Part shown: piece by piece, positions 21,799 through 30,276 of the stretch
Layout of the letters: every line of letters begins with the position of its first letter
Numbering within the stretch: the first letter of the stretch is position 1
From: Nocardioides agri
GTDB lineage: Bacteria; Actinomycetota; Actinomycetes; Propionibacteriales; Nocardioidaceae
Reading direction: 5' to 3'
DNA length: 64,000 bases
Assembly (NCBI RefSeq): GCF_013778305.1
Contig: NZ_JACEIC010000001.1
Location: 806,001-870,000 of the forward strand
Position numbers and translations under genes: made by a program
The notes under the pieces: generated by a model
What the model was told of the DNA's origin: nothing
Database searches by the model: none
What the model saw: the letters and a program-made list of their open reading frames with translations, nothing else

Positions 21799-22976
21799 CA
21801 GGTCCCCGACATCATCTGCGGGGTGTCGGTGGCGGGCTTCTCGCCCTCCTCACCCTCCTCGGCGGCCTTCTTGCGGAGGTTGTCGGCGACCTCCTCCTGC
21901 CAGAACTCGTTGGCCTTCGTGGTGTCGACCTCGAACTCGAAGCGGTCGACCATCTCGGGCGCGACGTCGGCCTGGTCGACGTAGAACTGCTCGTACCAGC
22001 GGCGCAGCTGGTAGACCGGCCCGTCCTCCTCGCACAGCAGCGGGTTCTGCACCGGCACCTTGTTCTTCCAGATGTGGACGTCCTGCAGGAAGCCGCTGCC
22101 GAACATGTCGGCGTACTTCTTCGCGATGAAGTTGGCCGTCTTGTCGTCGAGGCCCTCGGGCTTCTTCACGACGATGCCGTACTGCAGGCGGAAGGAGTCC
22201 GGCCCGGTCGGCACGTGGCAGTTGAACAGCACGACCTCGGTGTTGAAGCCCTTGTAGTCGGTGTCGAGCCAGTTGATCATGTACGACGGTCCGTAGTAGG
22301 TCGCCTCCGACTTGAGGAAGAGCTCGGCGTCGCCGTACCCCTCGGTCTTGTCGGGTCGCCCCTTGGACTCCATGAACTGGGTGGCCTGGGTGCCCTCGAA
22401 GACGTTGCGGAAGCTGGTCGGGAACGCGAAGTGCACGTAGTAGAAGTGCGCCATGTCGACGACGTTGTCGATGAGCTCGCGGCAGTGGGAGCCCTCGATC
22501 TCCTCGGCCACCCACACCCAGTCGGTGTACTCGCCCTCCGCGAGGCCGGGCAGCTGCGGCGGCAGGATGTCGTGGTCGGGCTCGGAGCCCTCCACGTCGT
22601 GCCAGATCAGCAGCTGGTCGTTGACGATCGCGGTCGGGTAGCGCTGAGTGCGCGCGCGCAGCGGGACGCGGCGGGCGTAGGGGATCTGCTTGCACTTGCC
22701 GTCGCCACCCCACCGCCAGTCGTGGAAGGGGCAGGCGACCTCGTCGCCCTTGACCGAGCCCTGTGTCAGGTCGCCGCCCATGTGCCGGCAGTAGCCGTCG
22801 AGCACGTTGAGCTCGCCCTGCGAGTCGGCCCAGACGACGAGCTTGCCGCCGAACGCCGAGACGCCGTGCGGCTTGCCGTCGCGGAAGGACTCCGCGAGCC
22901 CCAGGCAGTGCCACCCCCGTGCGTACCGCTCCGGTGCGGTGCCCCGGTCGAGCGCTCTCACCCGGGTGTCGCTCAT
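21798..22976 (-). CDS. kshA: 3-ketosteroid 9-alpha-hydroxylase oxygenase KshA
   Basis: Rieske non-heme oxygenase of 392 aa that hydroxylates C9 of androstadienedione-type steroids, the step leading to ring opening. The Rieske cluster ligands are CRHMGGDLTQGSVKGDEVACPFHDW (about residues 63-87). The mononuclear iron ligands lie in NVVDMAHFYYVHFAF (about residues 180-194), with an Asp supplied further on. The motifs RYARGWHCLGL and TYYGPSYMINWLDTDYKG are characteristic of KshA proteins. The start is ATG 22976 (MSDTRV), within a few residues of family length. It diverges from fadE26 around a KstR-like operator and heads the kshA-small gene-kshB operon. Confidence 0.92.
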   Translation of the reverse strand: MSDTRVRALDRGTAPERYARGWHCLGLAESFRDGKPHGVSAFGGKLVVWADSQGELNVLDGYCRHMGGDLTQGSVKGDEVACPFHDWRWGGDGKCKQIPYARRVPLRARTQRYPTAIVNDQLLIWHDVEGSEPDHDILPPQLPGLAEGEYTDWVWVAEEIEGSHCRELIDNVVDMAHFYYVHFAFPTSFRNVFEGTQATQFMESKGRPDKTEGYGDAELFLKSEATYYGPSYMINWLDTDYKGFNTEVVLFNCHVPTGPDSFRLQYGIVVKKPEGLDDKTANFIAKKYADMFGSGFLQDVHIWKNKVPVQNPLLCEEDGPVYQLRRWYEQFYVDQADVAPEMVDRFEFEVDTTKANEFWQEEVADNLRKKAAEEGEEGEKPATDTPQMMSGT

Positions 22977-23005
22977 GGCAGCCTCCAACGTCGGTGGACC
23001 AAAAC

Positions 23006-23019
23006 GAGAACAGGTTATA
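23006..23019. promoter_or_regulatory. KstR-like operator between kshA and fadE26
   Basis: The 100-bp divergent gap contains AGAACAGGTTAT (23007-23018 region), which matches the KstR consensus TnnAACnnGTTnnA at the AAC, GTT and final A; the first T is replaced by G. KstR represses cholesterol-degradation genes in mycobacteria and rhodococci and is relieved by steroid-CoA thioesters. The neighbouring genes are KstR targets elsewhere. The match is by eye and the repressor gene is not in the window. Confidence 0.6.
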
Positions 23020-23076
23020 GTTTTCGTGGCCGGAGTTCCAGCACACGAGAGCAACCCGACGAAAGCAGCGTGCCCC

Positions 23077-24267
23077 ATGCACATCGCCCTGACACCGGAC
23101 CAGGAGCGGCTCCGGGAGGAGCTGCGGGAGTACTTCGCGACCTTGGTCACACGCGAGGTGAAGGCCGGCCTCGCGGCCGCCACGGGCGAGTTCGGCGACA
23201 CCCAGGTCTACAAGGACGTGATCCGGCAGCTCGGCGCCGACGGCTGGCTGGGCATCGGCTGGCCGACGGAGTACGGCGGGCAGGCCCGGTCGATGGTCGA
23301 GCAGCTGATCTTCACCGACGCGGCCGCGGTGGCCGGCGTGCCGATCCCCTACCTGACGCTCAACACCGTCGGGCCGACGATCATGCGCTACGGCACCGAC
23401 GAGCAGAAGGAGTACTTCCTCCCGCGCATCCTGAAGGGCGAGCTGCACTTCTCGATCGGCTACTCCGAGCCCGGCTCCGGCACCGACCTCGCCTCGCTGA
23501 AGACCCGCGCGGTCCGCGAGGGCGACGAGTGGGTGATCAACGGCCAGAAGATGTGGACCTCGCTGATCCAGTACGCCGACTGGCTGTGGCTCGCCTGCCG
23601 CACCGACCCGGACCTGCCGCGCCACAAGGGCCTCTCGATGATCCTGGTGCCGGCCGACTCCCCCGGCTTCTCCTACACCCCCGTGCACACGGTGGCCGGG
23701 GTCAGCACGAGCGCGACGTACTACGAGGACGTGCGGGTGCCCGCGGCGAACCTGGTCGGCGAGCTCAACGGCGGCTGGGCGCTGATGACCAACCAGCTCA
23801 ACCACGAGCGGGTCGCGCTGACCTCCGCCGCGCCGCTGACGCACTCGATCGAGATGGTCCGCACCTGGGCGCAGGAGACGAAGGCCCCGAACGGGGAGCG
23901 GGTGATCGACACCGAGTGGGTGCAGATCGCACTCGGCCGGGCGCACGCCCGGGCCGAGGCGCTCCGGCTGATCAACTGGAAGCTGGCCGCCGATGCCGAC
24001 GCCGGCGTCGACCTCTCACCTGCCGAGGCCTCGGCGACCAAGATCTACGGCTCCGAGCTCGCGACCGAGGTCTACCGCTCGCTCATGGAGATCGTCGGGC
24101 CCAACGCCGGCGTCACCGGCGACTCCGAGGGCGCCACCCTCCAGGGGCGGCTCGAGCGCTTCTACCGCTCCGCGCTCGTCATGACGTTCGGCGGCGGCAC
24201 CAACGAGATCCAGCGCGACATCATCGGGTACGTCGGCCTCGGCCTCCCCGCGGCGAAGAGGAGCTGA
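23077..24267 (+). CDS. fadE26: Steroid side-chain acyl-CoA dehydrogenase, FadE26-type subunit
   Basis: Acyl-CoA dehydrogenase of 396 aa. By synteny with mycobacterial fadE26-fadE27-fadD17 it should be one subunit of an alpha2-beta2 enzyme that oxidises the C26/C24 side-chain thioester of sterols. It shows FSIGYSEPGSGTDLASLKT (FAD/substrate loop), QKMWTSLIQYADW and FGGGTNEIQRDIIGYVGLGLP (C-terminal FAD-dimer contact). A Glu near residue 244 in LNHERVAL lies close to the catalytic Glu position reported for the mycobacterial protein. The next gene starts 5 bp downstream. The gene diverges from kshA and shares its operator. Single-gene annotation could confuse it with other FadE proteins; the pairing makes this call. 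Confidence 0.85.
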   Translation: MHIALTPDQERLREELREYFATLVTREVKAGLAAATGEFGDTQVYKDVIRQLGADGWLGIGWPTEYGGQARSMVEQLIFTDAAAVAGVPIPYLTLNTVGPTIMRYGTDEQKEYFLPRILKGELHFSIGYSEPGSGTDLASLKTRAVREGDEWVINGQKMWTSLIQYADWLWLACRTDPDLPRHKGLSMILVPADSPGFSYTPVHTVAGVSTSATYYEDVRVPAANLVGELNGGWALMTNQLNHERVALTSAAPLTHSIEMVRTWAQETKAPNGERVIDTEWVQIALGRAHARAEALRLINWKLAADADAGVDLSPAEASATKIYGSELATEVYRSLMEIVGPNAGVTGDSEGATLQGRLERFYRSALVMTFGGGTNEIQRDIIGYVGLGLPAAKRS

Positions 24268-24272
24268 ACGAG

Positions 24273-25385
24273 ATGGACTTCCGGTTCACCCAGGAGCAGG
24301 ACGAGGCCGCGGAGCTCGCTGCGAGCATCCTCAGGGACCGCGCGACCAACGAGCGGATGAAGGCGGTCGAGGCGGACGGCGACCGGTTCGACCGCGACCT
24401 GTGGGCCGCGCTCGGCGAGGCCGGGCTGCTCGGCCTGGCCCTCCCCGAGGAGCACGACGGCGCCGGGCTCGGCCTGGTCGAGCTGTGCCGGGTGCTGGTC
24501 GAGGTCGGCCGCACCGTCGCGCCGGTGCCGCTGGCCGCCCACGGCCCGGCCTCGCGCATCATCGCCGAGCACGGCGCCGCCGAGCTGCAGGCCGCCTGGC
24601 TGCCCCGCGCCGCCTCCGGCGCGGCCGTGCTGACGGCCGCGATCGCCGAGGGGCGTGCCTGGGCGCCCGAGCGTCCCACGACGCTCGCCACCGCCGACGG
24701 CGCGGGCTACCGGCTCACCGGCAGCAAGGCGGTCGTCCCCGCCGGACCGTACGCCGATGCCTTCCTGGTGCCCGCCGAGACGCCGTCCGGCGTCGGGGTC
24801 TTCCTCGTCGAGCCCGGCGACGCCGGCGTCACCGTCGTGGCGCAGCGCTTCTCCGACCGCGACGCGGTCGCGCGCCTCGACCTCGACGGCGTCGTGCTGC
24901 CCGCCGACCGGCTCGTCGGCGCGGCCGACGGCGTCGCCGCCCACCGGCTGCGGCAGCTGATGGTGCTGGCCGGGGCGGCCGAGCAGGTCGGCGTCACCGA
25001 GGGCGCGCTGCGCCTGACCGCGTCGTACGCGAAGACCCGCGAGCAGTTCGGCCGCCCGATCGGCACCTTCCAGGCCGTCTCCCAGCGGCTTGCCGACGGC
25101 TACATCGACGTGCTCGGGCAGCGGCTCACCCTGTGGTCGGCCGCCTGGCGGCTCGACGAGGGGCTGCCCGCCGACACCGAGGTCGCGATCGCGAAGCTCT
25201 GGGCGGCCGACGCCGGGCACCGGCTCGCCCACACCGCGGTGCACGTGCACGGCGGCGTCGGCATCGACCTCGACGGCGAGACGCACCGCTACTTCACGAC
25301 CGCGAAGCGCTTCGAGTTCCTGCACGGCGGCGCCACGGAGCAGGCGCTGACGATCGGACGGGCGCTGGCCGCCGAGCCCGCATGA
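24273..25385 (+). CDS. fadE27: Steroid side-chain acyl-CoA dehydrogenase, FadE27-type partner subunit
   Basis: Acyl-CoA dehydrogenase-fold protein of 370 aa, shorter and more divergent than its neighbour, as expected for the partner of FadE26. The central beta domain is degenerate (it lacks the GSGTD loop) and contains KAVVPAGPYADAFLVPAE. The C-terminal helices carry YAKTREQFGRPIGTFQAVSQRLAD and VHVHGGVGIDLDGETHRYFTTAKR, typical of the family and part of the FAD and dimer contacts. One active site per alpha-beta pair is expected in this class, so this subunit alone should be inactive (established for mycobacterial homologues). It starts 5 bp after fadE26 and is followed by a repeat-bearing gap before fadD17. 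Confidence 0.85.
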   Translation: MDFRFTQEQDEAAELAASILRDRATNERMKAVEADGDRFDRDLWAALGEAGLLGLALPEEHDGAGLGLVELCRVLVEVGRTVAPVPLAAHGPASRIIAEHGAAELQAAWLPRAASGAAVLTAAIAEGRAWAPERPTTLATADGAGYRLTGSKAVVPAGPYADAFLVPAETPSGVGVFLVEPGDAGVTVVAQRFSDRDAVARLDLDGVVLPADRLVGAADGVAAHRLRQLMVLAGAAEQVGVTEGALRLTASYAKTREQFGRPIGTFQAVSQRLADGYIDVLGQRLTLWSAAWRLDEGLPADTEVAIAKLWAADAGHRLAHTAVHVHGGVGIDLDGETHRYFTTAKRFEFLHGGATEQALTIGRALAAEPA

Positions 25386-25386
25386 T

Positions 25387-25500
25387 GCCGACTCGGCGCG
25401 TCTTGCCCGCCGTACGCCGCCGACTCGGCGCGTCTTGCCCGCCGGGCTGGGCATGACGCGCCGACTCGCGCCCCTCCGGCGGGCACTTCGCGCCGACTCG
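25387..25500. repeat. Intergenic repeat array between fadE27 and fadD17
   Basis: Two perfect 26-bp direct copies lie at 25387-25412 and 25419-25444. The nonamer GCCGACTCG recurs four times, beginning at 25387, 25419, 25460 and 25492, with intervals of 32, 41 and 32 bp. The GCGCCGACTCG form is seen in the last two. The array fills almost the whole 126-bp gap. Most likely a dispersed intergenic repeat family of this genus, though a repeated regulator site is possible. Confidence 0.8.
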
Positions 25501-25511
25501 GGCGGGCTGCG

Positions 25512-27083
25512 GTGACCGCCATGCCCACCGTCCGCGCGCAGCTGCTCGCGCGCGCCGACGACGACTCCCCCGGGCTGCTCGTCGACGCCGCCGCGTGGAC
25601 CTGGGCCGAGGTGGTGCGGGAGTCCGGCGTGCGGTCGGCGGTGATCGGCACCCTGCTCGACGACACGCAGCCGCCCCACGTCGGCGTGCTGCTCGAGAAC
25701 GTGCCCGAGTTCGCGTTCCTGCTCGGCGGCGCGGCGCTCGGCGGCCAGGTCGTCGTGGGCCTGAACCCGACCCGGAGGGGAGAGGCGCTCGCCGCCGACG
25801 TACGACGAGCCGACGTCCAGGTCGTCGTCACCGACGCTGCGCACGTCGACCTGCTCGCCGAGGTCGACGTGCCGGTGCTCCCCATCGACTCCCCCGACTG
25901 GGCGGAGCTGGTGGCCGAGCACGGCGGTGCCGGCGTCCCCGACGTCGAGGTCGGTCCCGACGACCTGGTCATGCTGATCTTCACCTCGGGCACGTCGGGC
26001 GAGCCGAAGGCCGTCAACGTGACCCAGGCGAAGATCGCCTACCCGGGGCAGTTCCTCTCGGAGCGGTTCGGGCTGTCCGGCGCCGACGTGGCCTACCTGT
26101 CGATGCCGATGTTCCACTCCAACGCGATCATGGCCGGCTGGGGCCCGGCACTCGCGGCCGGCGCGACGATCGCGCTGGCGCCGCGCTTCTCGGCGTCCGG
26201 CTTCCTGCCCGACGTGCGCCGCTACGGCGCGACGTACGCCAACTACGTCGGCAAGCCGCTCACCTACGTGATGGCCACACCCGAGCAGCCCGACGACGCC
26301 GACAACCCGCTGCGGCTGGTCTTCGGCAACGAGGCCAACGAGCGGGACATCGCGGCGTTCGGCCGACGCTTCGGCTGCGTGGTCGTCGACTCCTACTCCT
26401 CGACCGAGAACGCCGTGATCGTGCAGCGGGTGCCGGAGATGCCGCCCGGCAGCCTCGGCCGGCCGCTCGACGGGGTGAAGGTCCTCGACCCGGAGACGAT
26501 GGCCGAGGTGCCGGACGCCGTGTTCGGCCCCGACGGCGCGCTGCTCAACGCCGAGGCCGCGACCGGCGAGCTGGTCAACACGCAGGGCGCCGGCGCGTTC
26601 GCGGGCTACTACAAGGACCCCGGCGCCGAGGCCGAGCGGATGCGCGGCGGGATGTACTGGTCCGGCGACCTCGCCTACCGCGACGCCGACGGGTTCGTGT
26701 ACTTCGCCGGCCGCACGGCCGACTGGCTGCGGGTCGACGGCGAGAACCTCGGCGCCGCGCCCGTCGAGCGCATCCTGCTCCGCCACCCCGATATCTCGGA
26801 GGCGGCGGTGTACGCCGTGCCGGACGAGTCGGTCGGCGACCAGGTGATGGCGGCCCTCGTGGTACGCACCGGCCTGGACCCGGCCGCGTTCGGGGCGTTC
26901 CTCGCCGGGCAGCCCGACCTCTCCCCCAAGGCGTGGCCGCGCTACGTGCGCCTGCTCGACACCCTGCCGCGCACCGCGACCAACAAGGTCCTCAAGCGCG
27001 AGCTGGCCGCGCAGGGGCCGGTCGCCGGCGACGGCGAGCTCTGGGCGCGGGCGGCGCGCGGGACGGCGTACGCGAGGGCCTAG
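25512..27083 (+). CDS. fadD17: Steroid side-chain acyl-CoA synthetase, FadD17-type
   Basis: ANL-superfamily AMP-forming acyl-CoA ligase of 523 aa, predicted to activate sterol side-chain carboxylates as CoA thioesters. The P-loop reads LIFTSGTSGEPKAV (about residues 155-168). The adenylate motif is YSSTENAVI, the hinge region is YWSGDLAYRDADGFVYFAGRTADWLRVDGENL, and the catalytic Lys lies in RTATNKVLKRELA near the C-terminus. The start is GTG 25512 (MTAMPTV); the internal ATG four codons later is an alternative. It completes the fadE26-fadE27-fadD17 order seen in mycobacteria, and may have its own promoter because of the 126-bp gap. Substrate chain length is not readable from the sequence. 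Confidence 0.88.
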   Translation: MTAMPTVRAQLLARADDDSPGLLVDAAAWTWAEVVRESGVRSAVIGTLLDDTQPPHVGVLLENVPEFAFLLGGAALGGQVVVGLNPTRRGEALAADVRRADVQVVVTDAAHVDLLAEVDVPVLPIDSPDWAELVAEHGGAGVPDVEVGPDDLVMLIFTSGTSGEPKAVNVTQAKIAYPGQFLSERFGLSGADVAYLSMPMFHSNAIMAGWGPALAAGATIALAPRFSASGFLPDVRRYGATYANYVGKPLTYVMATPEQPDDADNPLRLVFGNEANERDIAAFGRRFGCVVVDSYSSTENAVIVQRVPEMPPGSLGRPLDGVKVLDPETMAEVPDAVFGPDGALLNAEAATGELVNTQGAGAFAGYYKDPGAEAERMRGGMYWSGDLAYRDADGFVYFAGRTADWLRVDGENLGAAPVERILLRHPDISEAAVYAVPDESVGDQVMAALVVRTGLDPAAFGAFLAGQPDLSPKAWPRYVRLLDTLPRTATNKVLKRELAAQGPVAGDGELWARAARGTAYARA

Positions 27084-27117
27084 GGACGCTCGTCCGAGGA
27101 CTTCCGGCGTCCCTGCG

Positions 27118-27182
27118 CCGTCGAGTGACGTGAAACCGCCCTCAGGAGCTGCCCCGGAGGGCCGTTTCGCGTCACTCGACGG
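27118..27182. repeat. Long imperfect palindrome downstream of fadD17
   Basis: Two 26-nt arms (27118-27143 and 27157-27182) pair at 24 of 26 positions around a 13-nt loop; the outer arm begins CCGTCGAGTGACG. It lies 35 bp after the fadD17 stop and about 75 bp before the MFS gene. It has no T-run, so it could be a terminator-like hairpin, an mRNA stabiliser or a member of a dispersed intergenic palindrome family. Confidence 0.85.
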
Positions 27183-27257
27183 TCAACGCGCCGGACCACC
27201 CCGGAATCCACCCGCCGACGGCAGCGCCCCCACCCGGCGCGGCCGTACATTCGGCGG

Positions 27258-28841
27258 ATGGCACCGGATGCGGAGGCGACCCCTCCCTTCAACCAGCGGC
27301 TGGCGATCCTGCTCGCGATGGCGATGTTCGTGCTCGTGGTGGACACCTCGCTCATGAACGTCTCGATCTCCGCGGTGGTGCACGACATCGACGCGACGGT
27401 CAGCGGCGTGCAATCGGCCATCGCGCTGGAGGCCCTGGTGTCCGCGGCGTTCATCCTGATCGGCGGCAAGGTCGCCGACCTGATCGGCCGCAAGCTCGCC
27501 TACACGCTGGGGCTGTGCGCGTACGGCGTCGGCGCGGTCTCCATGACGCTCGCCCAGAGCATCCTGCCGATCATCATCTTCTGGGCCGTCGTCGGCGGCA
27601 TCGGCGCCGCGCTGCTGCTGCCCGGCATGCAGGCGCTCATCCACGGCAACTTCGAGGGTGCCGCGCAGAAGCGGGTCTACGCGCTCGTCGGCGCGTCCGC
27701 GGCGATCGCCGCGGCCGTCGGCCCCCTCATCGGCGGCTTCCTGACGACGGCCCTGTCCTGGCGGGTGGGGTTCGCGATGGAGGCCGTGATCATCGCGGTC
27801 GTGCTGAGCGGGCTGGGCCTGGTCAAGGACGTGCCGTACGGCGGCCCCCGGCAGATCGACCTCGTCGGCGCGGCGCTCTCGGTGCTCGGCATGGGTGGCC
27901 TGGTGCTCGGGATCCTGGTCTGGCAGGAGGGCGGCGGCGCCGTCGGCGCGCTGCTGGCCGTCGGCCTGGTCGGGCTGGGGTCGCTGGTCTGGTGGCTCCG
28001 GCACCGCAAGCGCGCCGGGAAGCCGGCCCTCGTCGACCCTGCGCTCTTCTCGTCGGTCCACTTCCGGCTCGGCATCTCCAGCCAGATGCTCCAGCAGATC
28101 GCGCTCGGCGGCGCAATGATCACGCTGCCGATCTACCTCCAGATGGTGCTGGAGTACAACGCGCTGGAGGCGGGCCTCTCGCTCGCTCCCCTGTCGCTGA
28201 GCATGTTCGCCGCGTCGATGTACGTCGGCCGCAAGCTGACCGCCGTACGCGCCGGGACCCTGATCCGCTGGGGCTTCACGCTCCTGCTCGTCGGGATCGT
28301 CGTGGTCGGCCTGATCGTCCCGCGGGCCGACTCGGGGCTCGCGCTGGCGCCCGCGCTGGTCGTCGCCGGCACCGGCCTCGGCGTGCTCGTCTCCCAGCTC
28401 AACAACTTCACCCTCGCCCCGATCACCGAGGAGCGGGTCAGCGAGGCCGCCGCGGTCAACTCGGCCGCGGGCTCCTTCGGGCTCTCCTTCGGCCTGGCCT
28501 TCGCCGGGGCGATCATGCTCGCGGCCCTGTCGATCGTGTTCACGACGATGTCCGACAACTCAGACGTGCTTCCCGCAGACGATAAGGAGCAGGTCGCCCA
28601 GGCGCTGGAGGAGGACGCCCAGGTGATGAGCAACTCCCTGCTCGAGGAGCAGCTCGCCGGGGAGCCCGAGGACGTCCAGGCCGAGATCATCCGGATCAAC
28701 ACCGACGCCCGGCCGATCGCGCTGCAGATCGGCCTGCTGGTGCCGGTGGTCGCCGCTCTGATCGGCGTGGTCCTGTCGATCCGGATCGGCCGGCTCCCCG
28801 ACATCGCGGCGCAGTCGTCCCACCAGGGCCTGGAGCTCTAG
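27258..28841 (+). CDS. MFS transporter, DHA2/EmrB-like 14-TM drug efflux family
   Basis: Inner-membrane proton-driven exporter of 527 aa. The first helix contains FVLVVDTSLMNVSISAVVHDI, with the motif D1 Asp-Thr typical of EmrB/QacA proteins. GGKVADLIGRKLAYTLGL is the loop 2-3 motif A. GPLIGGFLTTALSWRVGFAME is motif C of exporters. About 14 membrane helices can be counted. A large hydrophilic segment between helices 13 and 14 (SDNSDVLPADDKEQVAQALEEDAQVMSNSLLEEQLAGEPEDVQ) is acidic and unusual in length. No regulator is adjacent. The gene follows the palindrome and ends 8 bp before the convergent DUF389 gene. Substrate unknown. Confidence 0.88.
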   Translation: MAPDAEATPPFNQRLAILLAMAMFVLVVDTSLMNVSISAVVHDIDATVSGVQSAIALEALVSAAFILIGGKVADLIGRKLAYTLGLCAYGVGAVSMTLAQSILPIIIFWAVVGGIGAALLLPGMQALIHGNFEGAAQKRVYALVGASAAIAAAVGPLIGGFLTTALSWRVGFAMEAVIIAVVLSGLGLVKDVPYGGPRQIDLVGAALSVLGMGGLVLGILVWQEGGGAVGALLAVGLVGLGSLVWWLRHRKRAGKPALVDPALFSSVHFRLGISSQMLQQIALGGAMITLPIYLQMVLEYNALEAGLSLAPLSLSMFAASMYVGRKLTAVRAGTLIRWGFTLLLVGIVVVGLIVPRADSGLALAPALVVAGTGLGVLVSQLNNFTLAPITEERVSEAAAVNSAAGSFGLSFGLAFAGAIMLAALSIVFTTMSDNSDVLPADDKEQVAQALEEDAQVMSNSLLEEQLAGEPEDVQAEIIRINTDARPIALQIGLLVPVVAALIGVVLSIRIGRLPDIAAQSSHQGLEL

Positions 28842-28849
28842 GGCGGGCT

Positions 28850-29800
28850 CTAGGCGGGGTCGCGGCGTCGTCGGCGGCTCAACGCCATCCGGTGCCACAC
28901 GCGCTGCTGCAGGGCGAGCGTGGCCCAGCCGGCGAGGGCCATCCCGGCGACGTTCACGACCAGCTGGAGCGAGCTGCCGAGGACCTCGTGCCACACGCCG
29001 AAGGCGAGGCCGAGGGCGACGTTGCCGGCGGCGGGCACGGTCGTGACCGAGATGAACACGCCGGACAGCCCGCCGACCTTCGCCGAGGTCAGCGAGAGCA
29101 CCCCGGCGGCGCCGGCCACGAGAGCCACGATGAACGACCACTTGTCGGGGGTGTAGATGAACGCCGTGCCGATGCGCTCGGTGGTCAGGTCGTCGACCAC
29201 GACCCAGCCCAGGGCCCGGGCCGCGAGGGACAGCCCGGTCGTGAGCGCGATCGCCGCCCCGAAGCCGACGACCAGGGTCCGCGCCGCGAGCGTGAACAGC
29301 GTGCGCCGGTGCCGGACCAGGGCCAGCCCGAGCGCGGCCACGGCGACGAACTCCGGCCCGAGCACCATGGCCCCGATCACGAGGATCTGGGAGTCCAGGA
29401 CGATCGCGATCGAGGCGAGGACCGTCGCCATCGTCATGAACGACAGGTAGGTCCAGTTCAGCTCGGTCTCCTCGTACGCCCGCTGGGTCACCTCCGCCCA
29501 CACGACCGCGTCGGCGCTCGCGCCCGGTGTGACCTTCTCCGCCTCCAGCCCGCGACGCGAGATCCAGGTCGTGACCGGGTCGACGTGCAGGGTGCCCTGC
29601 TCGGGGACCCCGATCGCGATGAGCCGGTCGACGATGTCGTTGACCGCCTCGCGGGCGACGTCGGCGAGCACGATGTCGCCCGCCGGCGTCAGCGAGGTGC
29701 CGGCGAGGACGGCGAGGGAGCTGACCGCCGGGTCGTCGCGCAGGACGTCGAGGACCCCGTCGGTCAGGTCGGCGGGCACAGCGACGCGCACGTGCAGCAT
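28850..29800 (-). CDS. DUF389 membrane protein
   Basis: Protein of 316 aa with a soluble N-terminal regulatory-like domain (MLHVRVAVPADLTDGVLDVLRDDPAVSSLAVLAG, ferredoxin-fold-like, about residues 1-85). The DUF389 membrane domain of about six helices begins with LNWTYLSFMTMATVLASIAIVLDSQILVIGAMVLGPEFVAVAALGLAL. The IGAMVLGPEF motif and the later SAKVGGLSGVFISVTTVPAAGNVALGLAFG segment are family signatures. The start ATG 29800 begins directly at the conserved domain. DUF389 proteins (TIGR00341/YqhA-like annotations) have no agreed function; transport has been suggested. It ends with an Arg-rich tail and converges on the MFS gene. Confidence 0.9.
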   Translation of the reverse strand: MLHVRVAVPADLTDGVLDVLRDDPAVSSLAVLAGTSLTPAGDIVLADVAREAVNDIVDRLIAIGVPEQGTLHVDPVTTWISRRGLEAEKVTPGASADAVVWAEVTQRAYEETELNWTYLSFMTMATVLASIAIVLDSQILVIGAMVLGPEFVAVAALGLALVRHRRTLFTLAARTLVVGFGAAIALTTGLSLAARALGWVVVDDLTTERIGTAFIYTPDKWSFIVALVAGAAGVLSLTSAKVGGLSGVFISVTTVPAAGNVALGLAFGVWHEVLGSSLQLVVNVAGMALAGWATLALQQRVWHRMALSRRRRRDPA

Positions 29801-29858
29801 GGTCAGGCCTCCAGGACGCGGGCCGGGCTCGGGCTGCCGACAGCCAACAGCGCCGTCC

Positions 29859-30272
29859 TCACCCCTCTGCCAGGCGGGTACTCCGCGCACAGCCTGCCAC
29901 CCCGCGGCCCCTGAGGCTGCGCGCCAGCGCCGGGACCACCACGGCCGCGGCGAGCAGGTGCAGCGCGACCAGGGTGGCGGTGGTGGGGACGTCGGCCGGC
30001 GCCAGCAGGGGCGGGACCAGCGAGAGCGCGGTCAGCGCGACCGTGATCCGCACCAGCTGCTCGGCCGGACGAGCGCTCCAGCGCCGCAGGGCGGCGGCGA
30101 GGAGCACGCCGACGGCGGAGAAGACGCCGGTGACGACGGCGACCCCGGACAGCGGGATCGGCTCCTCCCCCGCGGCGACCACGAGGTCGACGCCGCAGGC
30201 GCGGGCGACGGCGGCGCCGAGCGTGGTGGCTGCCATCGCCGCGACCGTCGCGACGAGGCCGGTGACCCACAC
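29859..30272 (-). CDS. Small four-helix membrane protein (DUF6069-like)
   Basis: Protein of 137 aa with four predicted membrane helices: VTGLVATVAAMAATTLGAAVA, IPLSGVAVVTGVFSAVGVLLAAAL, VRITVALTALSLVPPLL and TATLVALHLLAAAVVVPALARSL. It resembles the DUF6069 proteins common in actinobacteria, often found beside sigma factors. Here it starts (GTG 30272) four bases after the ECF sigma factor stop, so it is co-transcribed with it and may be a membrane sensor or anti-sigma partner. No zinc-binding anti-sigma motif (HxxxCxxC) is present, so a classical ZAS anti-sigma role is not supported. Confidence 0.75.
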   Translation of the reverse strand: MWVTGLVATVAAMAATTLGAAVARACGVDLVVAAGEEPIPLSGVAVVTGVFSAVGVLLAAALRRWSARPAEQLVRITVALTALSLVPPLLAPADVPTTATLVALHLLAAAVVVPALARSLRGRGVAGCARSTRLAEG

Positions 30273-30276
30273 CGGA

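Noticed and set aside
25387..25444. Repeats of 26 bp at 32-bp spacing considered as a CRISPR array
   Set aside because: Only two full copies with a 6-bp gap, no cas genes, and the following units are partial; it is an intergenic repeat.
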